A DNA stretch of 64,000 bases from Sesamum alatum (lineage: Eukaryota > Streptophyta > Magnoliopsida > Lamiales > Pedaliaceae). Within the stretch, counting starts at the first letter, position 1, and each line of letters starts with the position of its first letter. The stretch covers positions 26,331,395 to 26,395,394 of the forward strand of contig JACGWO010000004.1 in the NCBI GenBank assembly GCA_034509735.1. Reading direction: 5' to 3'. The translations under genes were made by a program, and so were the position numbers. This document shows positions 46,966 through 58,535 of the stretch, piece after piece. The notes beneath the pieces are model-generated. The model did not search any database, was not told where the DNA came from, and was given only the letters and a program-made list of their open reading frames with translations.

Positions 46966-47070
46966 CTTTTTAGGGGTTTTTTATTATTTTGGTAATTGCT
47001 ACTATTCAATTTGATGTTTGAAATCTGATGAGTTTGATCATTTATAAATTAGTGAGTAGTTACGATTTAA

Positions 47071-47584
47071 ATATTTTTTTTGTCCTGTATTTTTTTATAT
47101 TTCGGCATTTTAATCTTTTATTTTTCTAAGATAGCAAATTAGTCCCCTAACTTTTAAAAAATTTGGGGTTTTGATCCTTTAGTCGTCGAAATTTGCAAAT
47201 GTTAAGAAAAAAGCATGTGCCACGCCGATGCTTTCTTAAATTTGAGGCTTTTGTTATCGTCAATTTCTACCAGCATGGTTTTCATTCTATATCTTTTGCA
47301 TTTTGACGTTTTATTACTATATCTTTCTAGGGTAACAAATAGATCCTGTAACTTTTTATTTTTTTCGCAAATTTGGTTCATTAAAATCGACCAATATGAA
47401 TAAAAGCCCCAAATTAAAAAAAGCACGTACAAAGCACATGTTTTTTTCTGAAATATTTGCAAACTCTGGCGACTGAAGGACCAAAATTATAAAAAATTAA
47501 AAAGTTAGAGGACTTATTTGTTACCCTAAAAAAATAAAGGATTAAAATATCAAAATGACTAATTTACAGAACCAAAAATGTAAT
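47071..47584. mobile_element. Foldback MITE, about 0.5 kb
   Basis: The arms mirror each other over most of the element: TTTTAATCTTTTATTTTTCTA on the left against TAAAAAAATAAAGGATTAAA on the right, with CTAACTTTT, TTTGGTCC-type and AAGCATGTGC-type blocks in mirrored order. It resembles the MITE at 342-745. Target duplication not resolved. Confidence 0.6.
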
Positions 47585-48790
47585 TGAGCCGATTGGTTAA
47601 TATTCAATTTGAATCGGGTATTATAGCCAATTAATTAAATTATTTAATTTATTAGATTTAGTCATTGTTACAACTGATTTATTCAACTTAACCGAGTTTA
47701 TTATCCATATACTTAATCATATGTGTTGTACTTAATTAATCGCTATAATAGTAAGAAATTTATAAAAATTTGAAAAATTATATTTAAGAAATATTATGTT
47801 TATTTAAAAGGATCTGAGATTTTTTAGATAATATACTTTAGGGATGTTATCAAGAATGATAGCTATAAAAATATGTGGGGTTTTATAAATAAATTCTTAT
47901 GAGTTTTTGTACACCTGAAAATTTTAGAATGTCTAGTTATTTAGAAGAAAACGAAACGAATGTTTGAATTTAGATAAAAATAAAATATTAAGACATCTAT
48001 GAAAAATATATGAATATTATTTAAGATTTTATTTAGAATCTAAAGCATTCTTAATATAGTGTTTTATATGAACAATAACTTAATATAGGATATGAGGATA
48101 AAGTAGAGGTTTGAGCAGCTCCTTCTACTAACACAATCATTTTGTGATTGAGGCAAGTATAGTTAATTGTTGTTCGTATGGATATATCTGCTTGTTTGTA
48201 AATTTAATTGGTAATTGTTAGTTGATTATCTAAATTACATTGTCCCCTTGCGAAATTTACGTTATGCTTATCCTCTGTGCTTATGGGTTTAAATGTGGTG
48301 AATGGTTGTGAAATGCTTCTATTCAATTGTTGATTGGAGTTGAATGATGAAGTTGTTAATTTGGTATGATAAATTAAGATGATGAGGTTGTGAATGACAT
48401 ATTCAATGGTTTATGGTTGTAAATGACAACAACGTGATGGATGATGTGATATGTGATATGAGAAAAATGAATATACAACTAGGTATTATGGCGCAGAGGG
48501 TACCAGGGTATTTCGGGTAGCGGGTAATATCCTGTGTGATAGTAACACACTGGGGTGGTGTGGATGTCATGTTCATTCTGATGTCCTGTGCTAATATATT
48601 GCTACATACTGGGTGGTGTGGGGATTTCACATTTGCCGAGTATCTTGTGTCGTATATTATTATATGACATTAAGTGAGATGATGATGGCCGACAAAACTA
48701 TTGACTGATGTACTCCAGTCAAGATAAGCAAGGCCCTAATAAAATATACCATGAATTTAAATATATTGTACTGTGGATTTGTGTATGATT
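47585..48790. other. AT-rich region, no gene
   Basis: No ORF or RNA gene is supported. Between 48480 and 48660 the composition is more balanced, with repeated CTGGGGTGGTGTGG / CTGGGTGGTGTGGGG phrases and ATCCTGTG-like words. It may be an old LTR fragment, unidentified. Confidence 0.4.
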
Positions 48791-51018
48791 TGAAGGACAA
48801 GCGGATCCGCCCGGGAGCGCGAGCGGAAGCGAGGAAGCGTGGAAAAGTGCGTAAATTTAAATCAAATTCAAAATACGCGAATCCCAAGGGGTGTACCCTT
48901 GGGTGCTCAACCGGGCGTTCGATGTAGGATGTGTAAATATTAAAACATATATTTAAGCACATAGGGCATAGATATATAAATGAAATCAATCTAAGCGTAA
49001 TAAACCGTTACCTTTGATTGTTTAGCGTATGCTCCCGGCTACTTGCGTTGTTCCTTCTCCGGAATGCTCATGAAATCCAAACGTATGGATTCTCCAAAGG
49101 TGATCCACACCACACCGGAAGAAACACACGTTCTTCTTGCTAGAAAAGAACGGGTTTAGGAAGGAATCAGTTTAAGAGAAGAACACTATGAATTAGTGTT
49201 CTCTTAAACTTACTTTGTTCTTCTTCTTGATTCAAAATCAAGTGAAGAACACAAGTGTAAGAGAGAGAGGGAGCACGAAAATTGAGAGAGAGGAGAGGAT
49301 TTTTGTCTTCTCCTTTTCCTAGAAAAAGATGAATAATGAATCACTTATGCTTGGTGTTGTATATTCTAATATATATACATAATTAATGTAATTATTGGAA
49401 TGTGTCTAGGTTCATCCAAGGATGTCTAGATTCATTCCAATCAATCACCATCAATTCTTCAATCAAGCCTACCAAAATTTATGGTATGATCAAATCATAC
49501 CAAAAGGGAAGAGCTTGATTGGAGTTGATTTGTCTCTTTCCAAAAGAGATAAGTCAACATACCACCTAGCATGAAACATGGCTGATTTTGCTTCCTCCAA
49601 GGGAGCATGTCGGCCATGTTTAATTAAGGGAAGAAGTCCAACTTCTTCCTACTCCAAAATAGGAATTATTTCTCCTCTCGGGTATAATTTAATGAACCGG
49701 GTTTTATCGTAATCCAATTACGACGAACCCAACATTAAATCCAATTTAATGTCCACTTAAATTATTCCCGTTGATCTTTTAATCCAATTAAAAGATCCAA
49801 CGTCTCAACGTCTCAACTTTCCATATTTAATCGAAAATCCAATTTACCGATTAAACGGAAGCCCGATACAATATCGGCTGGTCCATCCAATGGACTTTCT
49901 CTTAAGTAATCCAATTACTTATTTTATCCTTCGAGATTGACTCCAAGTCGATCTCTCAACCTCCTCGGTGATTTGTGTGTGACCCTTTAGGTTCACCCTC
50001 AGCTAGACTTGGGCCCGTGTCCCACAAGGGCCCGTTACCATGGGTGGCCGTCTAGCAGCGGTCCATGGCACTAGAGACTAGGTGAATTGACGTGAACATT
50101 TAGGCGCCGATTCCGTACGGGTACGATCCTTCCGTCTACCGTCTCCCGGCCTTAGTCTAGGGTATGGAATTGGGCGTCGGTTCCCATCTTTGACGAGGCA
50201 TCTATGCTTAATACTCGAGACCACGTATGCTTCATTGCGTCGACACAGGAAACCATTCCCTGTTCGACCAACCATTGTGGCCACAACTTCAAACAGCATG
50301 AACGTGTCTCCGAGTGCATAGGAGATACCTCTGTCACATACTGACAGGGGACGGATCCTCTTCTTGGAATCCACCGTCCTCACTACACATTCTGACTGCA
50401 CTGGACAAGGCTTATAATGATCATCTTACAGAATGATCACCTCTCACCATATCCAAGATACAGCCGTCCTGTGCACGTGACTCCCATGATTCCTCAAGTA
50501 TGAGGATTACTCCCGTACTATCGGAACCGGGGAAATCCAATCATACCGACCAAGCCTCCAAGGCTTCCATATGATGATCCCCGCGAGTCAGTCCAGTCGG
50601 CTCGACCCCAGTTGACCAACCCATCAAGATCGTGTAGGCGTCCCACGCCTGTCGCCGATGAAACACGACACTCATCCAATGAACACGACTCTTGACGCAA
50701 GTCTCAATAGGACTCTCGATGCCCTGTCTCGAGGTCCTCGACTTGGAGCGTTTCAGACCCAACTCTTAATCAGTTGGTTTCATGACCACCATCCAATGCG
50801 TGGCCCAACTGCACGAGTTGTTATCCATGGTCTGTGGGCTTTGTTGCGATATAAGTTAAACACCGTTTTAACAAATGTAAGATGAGCGCAACAAAGAAGG
50901 TACCATTGGTGACGAATACTCATCGTATTCATCACATAATAATATTACATTCACATCAAGTTGTCGGATAGGTTACAAATTGCCAAACCTATTGGCTTTC
51001 TGGTCACCTATTCCAACA
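48791..51018 (-). mobile_element. Solo LTR of the same Copia family, TSD TGATT
   Basis: End-to-end match to the LTRs at 25403 and 33349, starting TGTTGGAATAGG on the minus strand and ending CTTCA. TGATT at 48786-48790 and 51019-51023 is a perfect target duplication. No internal domain lies on either side. It formed by recombination between two LTRs of a former full element. Its first bases (ATACGCG, GTGCGTAAATTTAAATC) differ more from the two paired LTRs than they differ from each other. Confidence 0.95.
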
Positions 51019-51023
51019 TGATT

Positions 51024-51769
51024 GTGGTAGGGGTTACTTTGTAAGTTTTTGGTAGTTGCATAACGAATATATTTGTTGGATGGTGTCATTGCATGAAATG
51101 GCTCTTACTGCATATGCACCTAAGTAACTATAATAATTGATTAGGCACCTCATTCAATATCACATATCTTTTAGGTGATAAATCATAGTGAGTAGTTGAA
51201 TGAATCATAGGCCAATCATCATTATTTCTAGGCAATTGAGCAGTGATATCTGAAGTTGGGAGCTCTAGCTACTTAATTACATAGATATTAGATTTTCAGT
51301 TAATTTGTTTTTTAAATTTGTAATAGCTAGAACTACACTTTTTCTCCTTTTCATTGTTCATAAATGCTATAATGGAGTATTAAATACCAAATTTAATGAA
51401 GTACTTAAATTCCTGGTGTCTATGTAATATATTGGTAACGACATAGTTTATCTTATTGGGTTAAACATGAATACCTTACGAGATGGAATGTATTTATGGA
51501 GACTGTACTACACTCAATGTGGTGTATGATGTGATCGGTGTCCTACTGCACGAATTATTGTCTGCTTCGACTTTGTATACGCTTCACATTTTTGTCCTAA
51601 AAGGCCCCTCGCTAGGAAAAAGAGGGTTTGGGTCATATAAAAACCTCAAGTTACTCGTTGCAACCGAAGTAGAACATTTGTCTACATTATCAACCTCCCG
51701 TACGAAGTTGAGACGACCTTTGAAGTCGTTGCAATCCGTACATACAGCTGTAAGCATTAATTATTGAGC
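51024..51769. other. Unassigned region left of CACTA derivative
   Basis: No convincing gene. The 94-codon frame at 51483-51767 has no recognisable domain. The stretch may be the eroded left part of the following CACTA, but no CACTAC terminus is visible. Confidence 0.4.
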
Positions 51770-51772
51770 CGT

Positions 51773-51950
51773 TGAATTTGCAACGATTTTTGCAACGGAT
51801 TTGTCCGTTGCAATATATTTGTGACAGCTGTAACCCACTATTTTAAAATTCTATATATTTTGCAACGAATTTTGCAACGGTTATATCATTTCGGTGCGAA
51901 GTCCGTTGCAAATCCGTTGCAAAATCCGTTGCAAAATCCGAAATATATAT
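51773..51950. repeat. CACTA 5' subterminal repeats (TTGCAACG)
   Basis: Repeated GCAACGGATT, TCCGTTGCAA and GTTGCAAAATCC words in both orientations. Confidence 0.75.
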
Positions 51951-52242
51951 AAGAACACCCTCATTCTAGTTCACACATTTTATAATCATCCAACAACTTC
52001 TTCCTCTTCTCTCCTTCCATCCACACAACCGATTTTTTAATAAATCTTTGTATTAGACCGTTAATGATTCACGTTAGTGCAATGAGTCACACATTTGGAC
52101 ATTTTGCTGACTTACATTAAGGTTAGTACAAAAATTTTACTAGTTTATTTATATATATTCATTTTATTCTTGGAATTTTTAGTTTTTTATGTATATGTAT
52201 GTTAATGAATCTATATAACATTTGTTGATTTTAGAGCAAGAT

Positions 52243-53005
52243 ATGTTGAGAGAATTGAGAAAATGGATGTATGAGAAGAATGTACCCGGTAATCACCATC
52301 TTACAAAAGAATTTATAGATGGGGTCGATGAGTTTATAGATTGGGCAAAAACACAACATGATTTTATGGATGAGGAGAAAATTCGTTGTCCGTGTAGTGT
52401 ATGTAAAAATCATAAGTACAAATCCACGGAGGAGGTGACATGCGACCTTTATAAGAAAGGTTTTAGGAAAGATTACTACAATTGGACATCTCATGGTGAG
52501 CCTATACAGATGGATTATGAGCATTCAATTTCAGTTGATAACTCTGTAGATCAAACGACGAATTGGAATAACTATGAGCAATTGAATTGGGATCAGCAGA
52601 TGGTGTTTGATTCACCCGAAGTATCACTTGGTTGATGTAAATTACAAACGTCTGTACCAGAAAGATGAACCGTTTATCCTAGCACAACAAGCTATCCAAG
52701 TGTACTACACTCAATATCCTAGTTTAAGAAAAGATAAAGTTGATTGGACGGCTGTATGTAGAACAAAAGTTAGACGAACTATTGAGTCAAGGTGGATTCA
52801 TGCTGCATTTCAGGAGGATGAAGTCGAATCCGTTCCAGTGGTTACTATTGAAAATGAAATTCAACCTCTAGATGACAACATAAGTATTTTTGTTGATGAG
52901 GATAATGAAACGAAAGATGATGAAGAAGAAGAAGACAGTTTTGAAAAATACGAAACGAGTGATGATGAAGAAGATGATAATGATGAAGATGATGATGATT
53001 ATTAA
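52243..53005 (+). pseudogene. Internally deleted TNP2 transposase
   Basis: From the ATG at 52243 the transposase-associated domain is clear (RKWMYEKNVPG, IRCPCSVCKNHKY, LYKKGF, WTSHGEP). Near 52600 the frame jumps without the tnp2 catalytic domain. From about 52613, in another frame, the typical TNP2 C-terminus appears (HPKYHLVDVNYKRLYQKDE, FILAQQAIQVYY), then an acidic tail ending at 53005. The whole catalytic core and DUF4218 are missing. This is an internal deletion of the kind that creates dSpm-like elements. It follows a TTTTAG acceptor-like site. Confidence 0.85.
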
Positions 53006-53550
53006 TTGAACATAATGTATTGATGATTTTTGTCATGATATTTTATCTCATTTACTAATTGAAGAGTATATTTTAAATCATTTATCTCATATCATTTTAA
53101 AAATATTTATTAATTATAAAATATTTTATTTCAGTTATTAATTAAAACTATATCTTAAATCATTTATCCCATTTATTAATTATAAAATATTTTATTTTAT
53201 TTATTAATTAAAAATATATCTTAAATCATTTATCTCATTTAATTTTAAAAATAATTATCATTTTAATTTTATTATTTTTAATTGAATAGTATATCTCATT
53301 TAATTTTAATTGAATAGTATATCTCATTTAATTTTAAATAAAATTATTAATTTTAAAAATAATTTAAATTGTTACTATATACTTTCCCTATCTATTTTCA
53401 ACCCTATTCCCCCCCCCCTTTCCCTCCTCTATTTTTTCAACCCTAATTTTTCCCCCCATTTCCCTCCCTCTTTTCCCCTCTCCCCCTTCCCCCTTCCTCA
53501 TTTCAGCAAAAAAATTCCCTCCCCCCCCTCCCCTTCTCCTTTTCTCTCTT
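53006..53550. other. AT-rich then C-rich spacer
   Basis: Degenerate repeats of AATCATTTATCTCATTTA-like words (53040-53340) pass into pyrimidine-rich DNA with C-runs (53400-53530). No gene. Confidence 0.5.
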
Positions 53551-53870
53551 GAGACGCCGCCGCCGCCCGCCGCCCCCGCTGGTTGGTATTTTTTTCCTCC
53601 TTCTTCTCTTCTCTTTCTCCTCTTTTATTTCGTCTACTTTTTTTTTTTCAAATTTTGTTCACTTTTGTAGAGCCCGCCGCCGCCGCCGGTTGGTATTAGT
53701 CCTCCTTCTTCTCTTCTCTTCTCCTCTTTTATTTCTTCTACTTTTTTTTTCAATTTGTGTTCACTTTTGAAGAGGGCGCCGCCGCCGCCCGGTATTTTAT
53801 CTTCTCCTTCTTCTCTTCTCTTCTCCTCTTTTCTTTCTTCTACTTTTTTTTTTTTCAGTTTTTGTTAACT
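53551..53870. repeat. ~110-bp tandem repeat, three copies
   Basis: Each copy starts with CGCCGCCGCC, then a GGTATT word, then CTCCTTCTTCTCTTCTC, a TTTCTTCTAC word, a T-run and a GTTCACTTTTG or GTTAACTTT end. Copies begin near 53554, 53671 and 53775. The frames across it are low-complexity artefacts. Confidence 0.8.
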
Positions 53871-53909
53871 TTAACTTTATGTTTTTGTCCCTCTTTCTTT
53901 TTTGTTTCA

Positions 53910-54125
53910 GTATTTGGTTGGTATATTGAGAATATATTGAGTATTTGGTTGGTATATTGAGAAAATATATTGAGTATTTGGTTGGTATATTGAGAAAATA
54001 TATTGAGTATTTGGTTGGTATATTAAGAATATATTGAGTATTTGGTTGGTATATTGAGAATACATTGAGTATTTGGTTGGTATATTGAGAATATATTGAG
54101 TATTTGGTTGGTATATTAAGTATGT
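53910..54125. repeat. 31-33-bp tandem repeat, seven copies
   Basis: Unit GTATTTGGTTGGTATATTGA plus an AT-rich end. Copies start at 53910, 53941, 53974, 54007, 54038, 54069 and 54100. It creates a long minus-strand frame with repeated NIPTKYSIY that is not a gene. Confidence 0.9.
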
Positions 54126-54267
54126 GTTTAATATAAAATTGTGTATGACAATGTAATTTGGTTGGTATATTGAGAATGTGATTGTATATTGACATGGATG
54201 GGAATGATAATTGTATTGATGAGGTTGGATGAGTGTTGTTGGTTATGATTGTAGATTAGGATTTATA

Positions 54268-54781
54268 AATCTTTACCTAAACTAAATAAACTTAGTTATA
54301 TCACAAGTTAAAAATGTAACTAAACCAGTGTAATTTTGTTAACTTTCAACTTAACATCTTCACCTAAACTAAATAAACTTAGTTATATCACAAGTTAAAA
54401 ATGTAACTAAAGAAGTGTAATTTTGTTAACTTTCAACTTAACATCTTTACCTAAACTAAATAAACTTAGTTATATCACAAGTTAAAAATGTAACTAAATA
54501 AGTGTAATTTTGTTAACTTTCAACTTAACATCTTTACCTAAACTAAATAAATTTAGTTATATCACAAGTTAAAAATATAACTAAATAAGTGTAATTTTGT
54601 TAACTTTCAACTTAACATCTTTACCTAAACTAATAAACTTAGTCATATCACAAGTTAAAAATGTAACTAAACAAGTGTAATTTTGTTAACTTTCAACTTA
54701 ACATCTTTACCTAAACTAAATAAACTTAGTTATATCACAAGTTAAAAATTCAACTAAACTAATATTGTTAACTTTCAACTA
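54268..54781. repeat. 87-bp tandem repeat, about six copies
   Basis: Unit contains CTTTACCTAAACTAAATAAA, CTTAGTTATATCACAAGTT and GTGTAATTTTGTTAACTTTC. Recurrences of ACATCTT at 54354, 54441, 54528, 54615 and 54701 give periods of 87, 87, 87 and 86. It lies immediately 5' of the Transposase_24 start. Confidence 0.92.
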
Positions 54782-54789
54782 ATGTAGAC

Positions 54790-55363
54790 ATGGTACGAGG
54801 AGGATTTAGAGGAGGTAGGGGTCATAAGGCTAGACCATCATCTACCCCATCGCTTGTTCCAACTACACATGTAGCTAGAGAGACACCTTCCTCATCTCCT
54901 ACTCAACCTCATTTTCATGTTGAGACTGGAAATACATGTGTAGCTCCATCACCATCACCTGCAGTTTCCTCATCACCACCACCACCATCTGCATCAGTGC
55001 CTGAAGTTGCCTCTAATGATGTCCCTTCCGATGCAACTCCATTAAAAGTTATTACTCCGGCGGATATCTTGTAAGGAAATTTAAAATGTTTGATTGTTTT
55101 AAAAATATTTTAAAATATTATATTATATTTGTTTTTACAATTATTTATTCGATACTTTGTAGGGATTCGAAAGTTCAAGAGGTCATCAAGGATATTATTA
55201 CTGGCAATTATTTAGGGCCATGGCGATAATGAGTTTCATGTCCGATAAATTTGGTACTGCGCTTGAAGATGATATAAGTGAATCTGAAGATAGTCCTGGT
55301 GATATCCCCCCCGACCACCCACCTCCACAAGATTGTGAAAATGAATTTGATCCCCCTCTTTAA
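54790..55363 (+). pseudogene. Truncated Ptta/En-Spm (Transposase_24) gene
   Basis: The ATG at 54790 starts MVRGGFRGGRGHKARPSS and a proline-serine-rich N-terminus like that of the intact family. Exon 1 ends at 55070 before GTAAGG. A TTTGTAG acceptor precedes 55164, where DSKVQEVIKDIITGNYLG runs into a stop. A short acidic C-terminal piece (EDSPGDIPPDHPPP) follows to 55363. The conserved central domain with the GKCIIAQKNR hallmark is absent. Confidence 0.65.
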
Positions 55364-55509
55364 AGTTGTATGCTTTAAATTGAATACTTTTATTTTGTGG
55401 ATTGGAATGTTGAACTGTCTTTATTTTAAGTATTTTGCATTAAATATATTGTCATATTTGAATTTTCTTGTTAGAGTTAAATTAAATATATTATTATTGA
55501 ATATAAATT

Positions 55510-56117
55510 ATGAAATTGTCGTTGCAATTATCGTAGTAAAATTTGCAATGGATTGGTCGTTGCAATTGTCGTTGTAAATGAAAATTATTTTGCAACGATT
55601 TGTAGTATATTATGTCGTTGCAAATTTTTGCAACGGAATATCGTTGCAAAAAATTATTGCAATATAGCAACGACTTCCATTGCAAATGTCGTTGCAAATA
55701 AAATGATTTTGCAACGAATTATAGCTAAATATTTCGTTGCAAAAATTTGCAACGGAATGATGTTGCAAATATTCCGTTGCAATATTGCAACGACATTTCG
55801 TTGCAAATGTAGTTGCAAATAAAATTCGATTTTGCAACAAATTGCCATCAACTTTGCCAGGAATAAACCTTCACAAAGTCGTTGCAAAATATAAAAAGTC
55901 AACTTTTTAAATAACGATTTTTGCAACGGATTTTGCAACGGATAAAAATCCGTGGCAATATTTTGCAACGACCCAAAAATCTGTTGCTATATAGCAGTGG
56001 TACCTATAGCAACGGAAAATTTTCAGTTGCAAAAGTCCGTGGCAATCTGTTTTGCAACGAATTTTTCATGAAATCCGTTGCAAAAATCCGTTGCTATAGG
56101 TCTGTTTTTTTGTAGTG
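55510..56117. repeat. CACTA 3' subterminal repeats and terminus
   Basis: CGTTGCAA and TTGCAACG repeat dozens of times in both orientations, ending in TTTTTTTGTAGTG. The frames across it are artefacts of the repeat. Confidence 0.8.
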
Positions 56118-56409
56118 TCTGAAAGCAAACGGGTTCCTTTTTACGACGAATTTAATTGACTTAGTAAAATAATAAAAAAAAATGAAATAGTCTTTTAATT
56201 AAACATGCACAAATCATGAAAGGGAAAAATTAATAAACTATAAGCCATCTTGAAAACAAGGGGAAACCATGTGCCATTATGTTGTTCACGTGGAATTATT
56301 TAATTAGGAAGTTCTCTTGATGATATCAAGGATTGTCGTACTTCTTCGATTTGTTCTCTCTCTTCAATCAAACTCTTTTTAATGAAATTTTATCTATTAG
56401 ATATTCATA
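56118..56409. other. Spacer, no gene
   Basis: About 290 bases of AT-rich DNA with no recognised feature. Confidence 0.5.
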
Positions 56410-56692
56410 CACTACAAATTTTTTTTTTGACTAAATAGCTATAAAGAAATTCAATATTAAAATCAACCTCGAACTAATTAGCAAGTAAAATTTTCATTGT
56501 TAATATACATTATTTAATATATATTTTAAATAATTTATTGTTAAATTTGTTAGCAAGTAAATCTCCGTTGCTAAATGTATTAACTAGTAAATTTCTTGTA
56601 TTAAATAATATAAATTAGCAATAAGAATTTTTATTTGTTAATTAAGTTGATGCTAATTCTTTTTCGTTGCTATTGAGTCATTTCTTGTAGTG
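56410..56692. mobile_element. CACTA-type MITE, 283 bp
   Basis: Starts CACTACAAATTTT and ends TTTCTTGTAGTG. Flanks are ATA and ATG, a partly matching 3-bp target duplication. The interior carries TTAGCAAGTAAA and CGTTGCTA words and matches the MITE at 2367-2689. Confidence 0.75.
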
Positions 56693-56720
56693 ATGGTTTA
56701 AAGTGGTCGTATTCATAATA

Positions 56721-57548
56721 GGGTTAAATACAGTTTGCCCCCCCTGAACTATTCGTAATGTAACATTTACCCCCCTAAACTAACAAATGTAACACTTATC
56801 CCCCCCCCCTCCCTAGTTGCACAAAATTACCCCTCATGCCTTAAATAATTATATTATTCACAATATAATATAAATATTTGCACATTAAATCATCAGCAAA
56901 TTATTTTCTAACTAAAATAAATTTTTAATAAATGAAGAATTTAAATTAAAAGTGGAGTAATAAATCCATATATATATATATATATAGATATGCAATAAAT
57001 ATAAATATCCCAACAACTCATGTATACTTTTGAAAATAAATTAACAGTATATATGTATATATATATATATATATATGCTTAACCAAAAGTTAAACAGGCT
57101 TAGGAAAAAAATGAATAAAGTTAATTTCATCATATTTTTTAAAGAAAAAAATGGATATGTAATTATTCATTTTTATCTAAAAAATTAAATAATTAATAAC
57201 TTAATTTTCTCACCAAATGAATAAAATCTTTTACATGAAAGTTTTTTGTGTATTTACTGAACTCATTCATTACTTAAATTTGAGTCTGCAAAATATAATA
57301 AAATTTGAGCGTTTAACTTATTAATTTTATTTTACTTTATTTATAATTAAAATATATTTTTCCAATATTAAACTTTAAAATGCAAAAGTGCTAAAAAAAA
57401 GAAAACCTTTTGAATAAAAAATATGCATATATAATATAAGGGCAATATTGTCCAAATATTTAGTTTTAAGGGGAAAGTGTTACATTTGTTAGTTTAGGGG
57501 GTAAATGTTATATCAAGAATAGTTCAGGGAGCAAAGTGTATTTAATCC
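56721..57548. mobile_element. Mutator-type MITE, 828 bp, TSD TTCATAATA
   Basis: Terminal inverted repeats of about 80 bases start GGGTTAAATACAGTTTGC and end CAAAGTGTATTTAATCC. TTCATAATA on both sides (56712-56720, 57549-57557) is a perfect 9-bp target duplication, typical of Mutator-like elements. The interior is AT-rich and non-coding, with (TA)n near 56970 and 57055. Confidence 0.85.
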
Positions 57549-57825
57549 TTCATAATAATACTGATAGATGCTATTTAGTATTGGGGAAAAATACAAGGAA
57601 CCCCCCTGTGATATAAGGAATGTTCAAAAAACCCCTGTAAAAATTAAAGTATCATTTACACCCCCTGTGTTATAAAACAAAGTTCAAAAAACCTCCTGTG
57701 CCTAAATTTGTTATGCACGCTCGTTGACTACGCTTGAACATGTGAAAAGTGCGTTTTTGGACAATTTTGTCCTTCTCTCTCTCTCCTTAAATTACACATA
57801 ATATATATATTATATAATATATATA

Positions 57826-58251
57826 GGGTAAATTACATCTACCCTCGAGGTTTGGCATAATTACAAATACCCTCTCGTTGTTTGAAAAATTACAAATACC
57901 CCCCTGAGGTTTGTAATCATCTAACAGATAACTCATTTCCATCAATTAATTTTATGGGCAAACTGACCAAAATGCCCATATGCACTGAATTATTTTTATT
58001 TAATTCTTAAAAAAATTTTGGACTACAATGTGCAGGGAGAGGTTCTTAAGTTTTCTACACAGAGGAGCAATAATACAATTTGCCTTGACCAATTTTTCTA
58101 CAAATTTAATAAACATTTCAAGGGCAAAATGGTCAATTTCAGGTCTTTGGTTAAAAATTACAAACTCAAGGGGGGTATTTATAATTTTTCAAACAACGAG
58201 GGGGTATTTGTAATTATGCCAAATCTCAGGGGAGGTAGATGTAATTTACCC
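57826..58251. mobile_element. Nested foldback MITE, 426 bp
   Basis: Starts GGGTAAATTACATCTACCCT and ends GGTAGATGTAATTTACCC. The arms match for about 170 bases with GAGGTTTG, TAATTACAAATACC and related blocks mirrored. The flanks are (TA)n-like so the target duplication is ambiguous. The 83-codon frame across it is an artefact of the right arm. Confidence 0.8.
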
Positions 58252-58395
58252 TATACATATATAACTTAACAAATCTTAAAATAATAGAAAAATATATTAA
58301 TAATAAAATATTATTTTATATAAATATATAATTATATTAATATTTTTAATATAATACTCTTTTAATATTAAAAAAATAATTTATAAACAGAGAGA

Positions 58396-58535
58396 GAGGC
58401 GGCAAAGGAGGGCGCGGCGAGGCGGCATCGCCGCGCCCTCTTCACCACTGGGCGACGACGGTCGCCCAGCAGTAAGGGCGGCGCGGTCGCCCATCTCTGC
58501 GGGGTGGAGGAAGGGGGAGGGTGGGGGAGGGGGTG
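58396..58535. other. GC-rich block inside AT-rich element
   Basis: About 140 bases rich in GGCGCGGCG, GCCGCGCC, GGGCGAC and GTCGCCC, with self-complementary words, then a G-rich GGGGGAGGG run. Surroundings are almost pure AT. No ORF is supported. Confidence 0.5.

Larger units (their letters stand above)
40427..46985 (-). mobile_element. L1-like LINE, 6.6 kb, 12-bp TSD
   Basis: ATTTTGGTAATT at 40415-40426 and again at 46986-46997 is a perfect target duplication. On the minus strand the element runs from 46985 to a short A-tail (T-run at 40425-40433 on the plus strand). It has ORF1 (DUF4283 plus zinc knuckle) and ORF2 (endonuclease, RT, RNase H). Only about 20 bases precede the ORF1 start, so the 5' leader is very short or slightly truncated. 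Stops and frameshifts in both ORFs make it inactive. Confidence 0.92.
51770..56117 (+). mobile_element. CACTA deletion derivative, 5' end not found
   Basis: The right end is a clean CACTA terminus, TTTTTTTGTAGTG, at 56117. Dense TTGCAACG/CGTTGCAA subterminal repeats lie at 51773-51950 and 55510-56095. Between them are the two ends of a TNP2 gene joined together, GC-rich and AT-rich tandem repeats, and a truncated Transposase_24 gene. The left CACTAC end is not visible, so 51770 is only the first subterminal repeat. Non-autonomous. Confidence 0.75.

Noticed and set aside
53310..53960. Pro/Phe/Ser-rich plus-strand frames
   Set aside because: They translate pyrimidine runs and a tandem repeat; no start context or domain.
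53797..54195. 132-codon minus-strand frame with NIPTKYSIY repeats
   Set aside because: Produced by the 31-33-bp tandem repeat, antisense to the CACTA genes.
55494..55968. Frames rich in Cys, Asn and Leu on both strands
   Set aside because: Translations of TTGCAACG subterminal repeats.
57826..58269. 83-codon frame at 58018-58269
   Set aside because: It reads through the right arm of a foldback MITE; the arm explains the sequence.
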